DNA of 64,000 nucleotides, taken from NCBI RefSeq assembly GCF_014651675.1, contig NZ_BMXI01000002.1:339695-403694 (forward strand), given 5' to 3'. The stretch is from Roseibacillus persicicus (GTDB taxonomy: Bacteria; Verrucomicrobiota; Verrucomicrobiia; Verrucomicrobiales; Akkermansiaceae). Shown here in pieces: positions 62,783 to 64,000 of the stretch. Under the pieces are notes generated by a model. It was not told the origin of the DNA. It did not search any database and saw only the letters and a list, made by a program, of their open reading frames with translations. A program made the position numbers and the translations under genes. Each line of letters starts with the position of its first letter. Position 1 is the first letter of the stretch.

Positions 62783-64000
62783 ATGATTTCGGCTTTTGCT
62801 AACACGTGGCGGGTTCCCGAATTGCGGGATCGCATTATTTTCACCCTGGTAATGATTGTGATCGTTCGTTTGGGCGTGAACATCTCTCTTCCGGGAGTCG
62901 ACTCAACCGTTATCAAAGAATGGTTGGAGATTCGGGCCAATGAAGAGGGAACAGGAGCAGGCGCCCACCTTGGGGCCCTGTTGAACGTGTTCTCGGGAGG
63001 GGCGCTACAGAATGCGGCCCTTTTTGCACTCGGCATCATGCCTTACATCTCGGCATCGATTATGATGCAGTTGATGGCCGCTGTTGTGCCCAAGCTTGCC
63101 AAGCTCCGTCGCGAGGAGGGCGGACAGCAGAAGATTAACCAATACACCCGCATCATGACGATCATCATTGCGGCGGTGCAGGGGTTCCTCCTTGCCAAGT
63201 CATTGGAAAATCCTGAGGCGATTATTTACATGGACGGGATCGAGAAAGTGGGGCGTCCATTGGTTCCTGATTGGGGTTGGGGCTTTGTCTGTATGGCGGT
63301 TCTGACCATCATTGCCGGCACCATGTTCTTGATGTGGATCGGTGACCAAATCACCGAACGCGGGATTGGTAATGGTATTTCTTTGATTATTTCGGTGAAC
63401 ATCATCGCGGCCTTGCCCGGTGGTTTGACCCAAGCGTGGACGCGTTTTATCGGAACGGATGGCTCGTCAAGTCCGTTCCAGGCGATGACGCTGGTGGGAT
63501 TGGTGGCCTTCCTCTTGTTGATCACCGCAGCCATCATCGCCATTACTCAGGCCCAACGCCGAATTGCGGTCCAGTATGCCAAGCGGGCTAGCAACCGTAG
63601 CGCCAAGCAGATGACCGGACACACCCAATATTTGCCCCTAAAGGTGAACTATGCCGGTGTGATGCCCATCATTTTTGCGAGTGCGGTTTTGAACCTTCCT
63701 CTCTTGTTGTTGAGTCAGATCTTTCCCGATGCGGCATGGGTTGCAACTTTCCAGCAGTTCTTCAATACCGGCGCGTGGCCATATTACGTGATCGCCGGCA
63801 TTATGATTTTCTTCTTCAGCTACTTCTGGGTCGCGACCATGTTCCAGCCGAGCGAGATTTCGGAGAACTTGAAAAAGGGCGGGGGTTATATTCCTGGTGT
63901 TCGTCCTGGTAAACCCACTGCGGACTTCCTTGATTTCACCATGACCCGTCTCACCTTCGCTGGTGCGATTTTCTTGACCATTATCTTCGTTCTTCCCGGA
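62783..64000 (+). CDS. secY: Preprotein translocase subunit SecY (C-terminus beyond window)
   Basis: 406 codons from ATG 62783 to the window edge with no stop; E. coli SecY has 443. Membrane segments and family blocks are visible: plug region after ISLPGVDS, GIMPYISASIMMQL, ERGIGNGISLIIS, YAGVMPIIFASAVL and NLKKGGGYIPGVRPG. SecY is the channel for secretory and membrane proteins. No Shine-Dalgarno sequence is seen upstream. Rest of the gene and the usual following genes are outside the window. Confidence 0.97.
   Translation, partial: MISAFANTWRVPELRDRIIFTLVMIVIVRLGVNISLPGVDSTVIKEWLEIRANEEGTGAGAHLGALLNVFSGGALQNAALFALGIMPYISASIMMQLMAAVVPKLAKLRREEGGQQKINQYTRIMTIIIAAVQGFLLAKSLENPEAIIYMDGIEKVGRPLVPDWGWGFVCMAVLTIIAGTMFLMWIGDQITERGIGNGISLIISVNIIAALPGGLTQAWTRFIGTDGSSSPFQAMTLVGLVAFLLLITAAIIAITQAQRRIAVQYAKRASNRSAKQMTGHTQYLPLKVNYAGVMPIIFASAVLNLPLLLLSQIFPDAAWVATFQQFFNTGAWPYYVIAGIMIFFFSYFWVATMFQPSEISENLKKGGGYIPGVRPGKPTADFLDFTMTRLTFAGAIFLTIIFVLPG

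Overview
The window reads as a chromosomal segment of a Verrucomicrobiota bacterium, probably of the order Verrucomicrobiales. The evidence is the combination of PEP-CTERM exported proteins, a PVC-type membrane-bound dehydrogenase with HEAT repeats and a C-terminal haem domain, a gene set matching the Akkermansia Amuc_1098-1102 pilus-associated locus, a spc operon without rpmD, and large exported proteins ending in a D-x-D-G-D-G / E-Y-x-F-G module. No plasmid, phage, IS element, CRISPR array or RNA gene was recognised.

Layout. 1-1662: start of a membrane sensor protein (minus strand, cut by the window edge). 1794-6588: a three-module exported repeat protein, a PEP-CTERM protein and a tiny lipoprotein. 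6788-14282: housekeeping and redox genes (folE, msrA, a flavin disulfide reductase, a sugar nucleotidyltransferase, the PVC dehydrogenase, a 2-Cys peroxiredoxin). 14344-15439: a 4.3-copy tandem array of a hairpin-rich 253-254 bp unit between two convergent genes. 15448-25312: argF, a cysteine phosphatase, gluQ, a squalene/phytoene synthase homologue, lepB, a UDP-sugar pyrophosphorylase, a disordered protein, a DinG-like helicase and a type I dehydroquinase. 25457-32742: the Amuc_1102/1101(PilM)/1100/1099/1098(secretin)-like operon, closed by a strong terminator. 32838-38787: a single ORF fusing dephospho-CoA kinase to transcription terminator Rho, a large exported protein, an RNase D homologue and a zinc-ribbon membrane protein. 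38972-44205: gyrB-gyrA. 44304-48957: two more PEP-CTERM proteins, an exported autotransporter-like repeat protein and a small membrane protein. 49344-64000: the str, S10 and spc ribosomal operons in one run (rpsL-rpsG-fusA-rpsJ-rplC-rplD-rplW-rplB-rpsS-[exported protein]-rplV-rpsC-rplP-rpmC-rpsQ-rplN-rplX-rplE-rpsH-rplF-rplR-rpsE-rplO-secY).

The most unusual points are (i) the CoaE-Rho fusion, (ii) a gene for an exported coiled-coil protein inside the S10 operon, (iii) ribosomal protein L22 carrying an extra helix-hairpin-helix domain, (iv) matching Arg/Gly-rich tails on S3 and S5, the two proteins at the mRNA entry channel, (v) absence of rpsN and rpmD from the spc operon, (vi) the hairpin-rich tandem array, and (vii) a recurring GAACGA word just before ribosomal-protein start codons. 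Function assignments rest on motif recognition by eye; no database search was possible.
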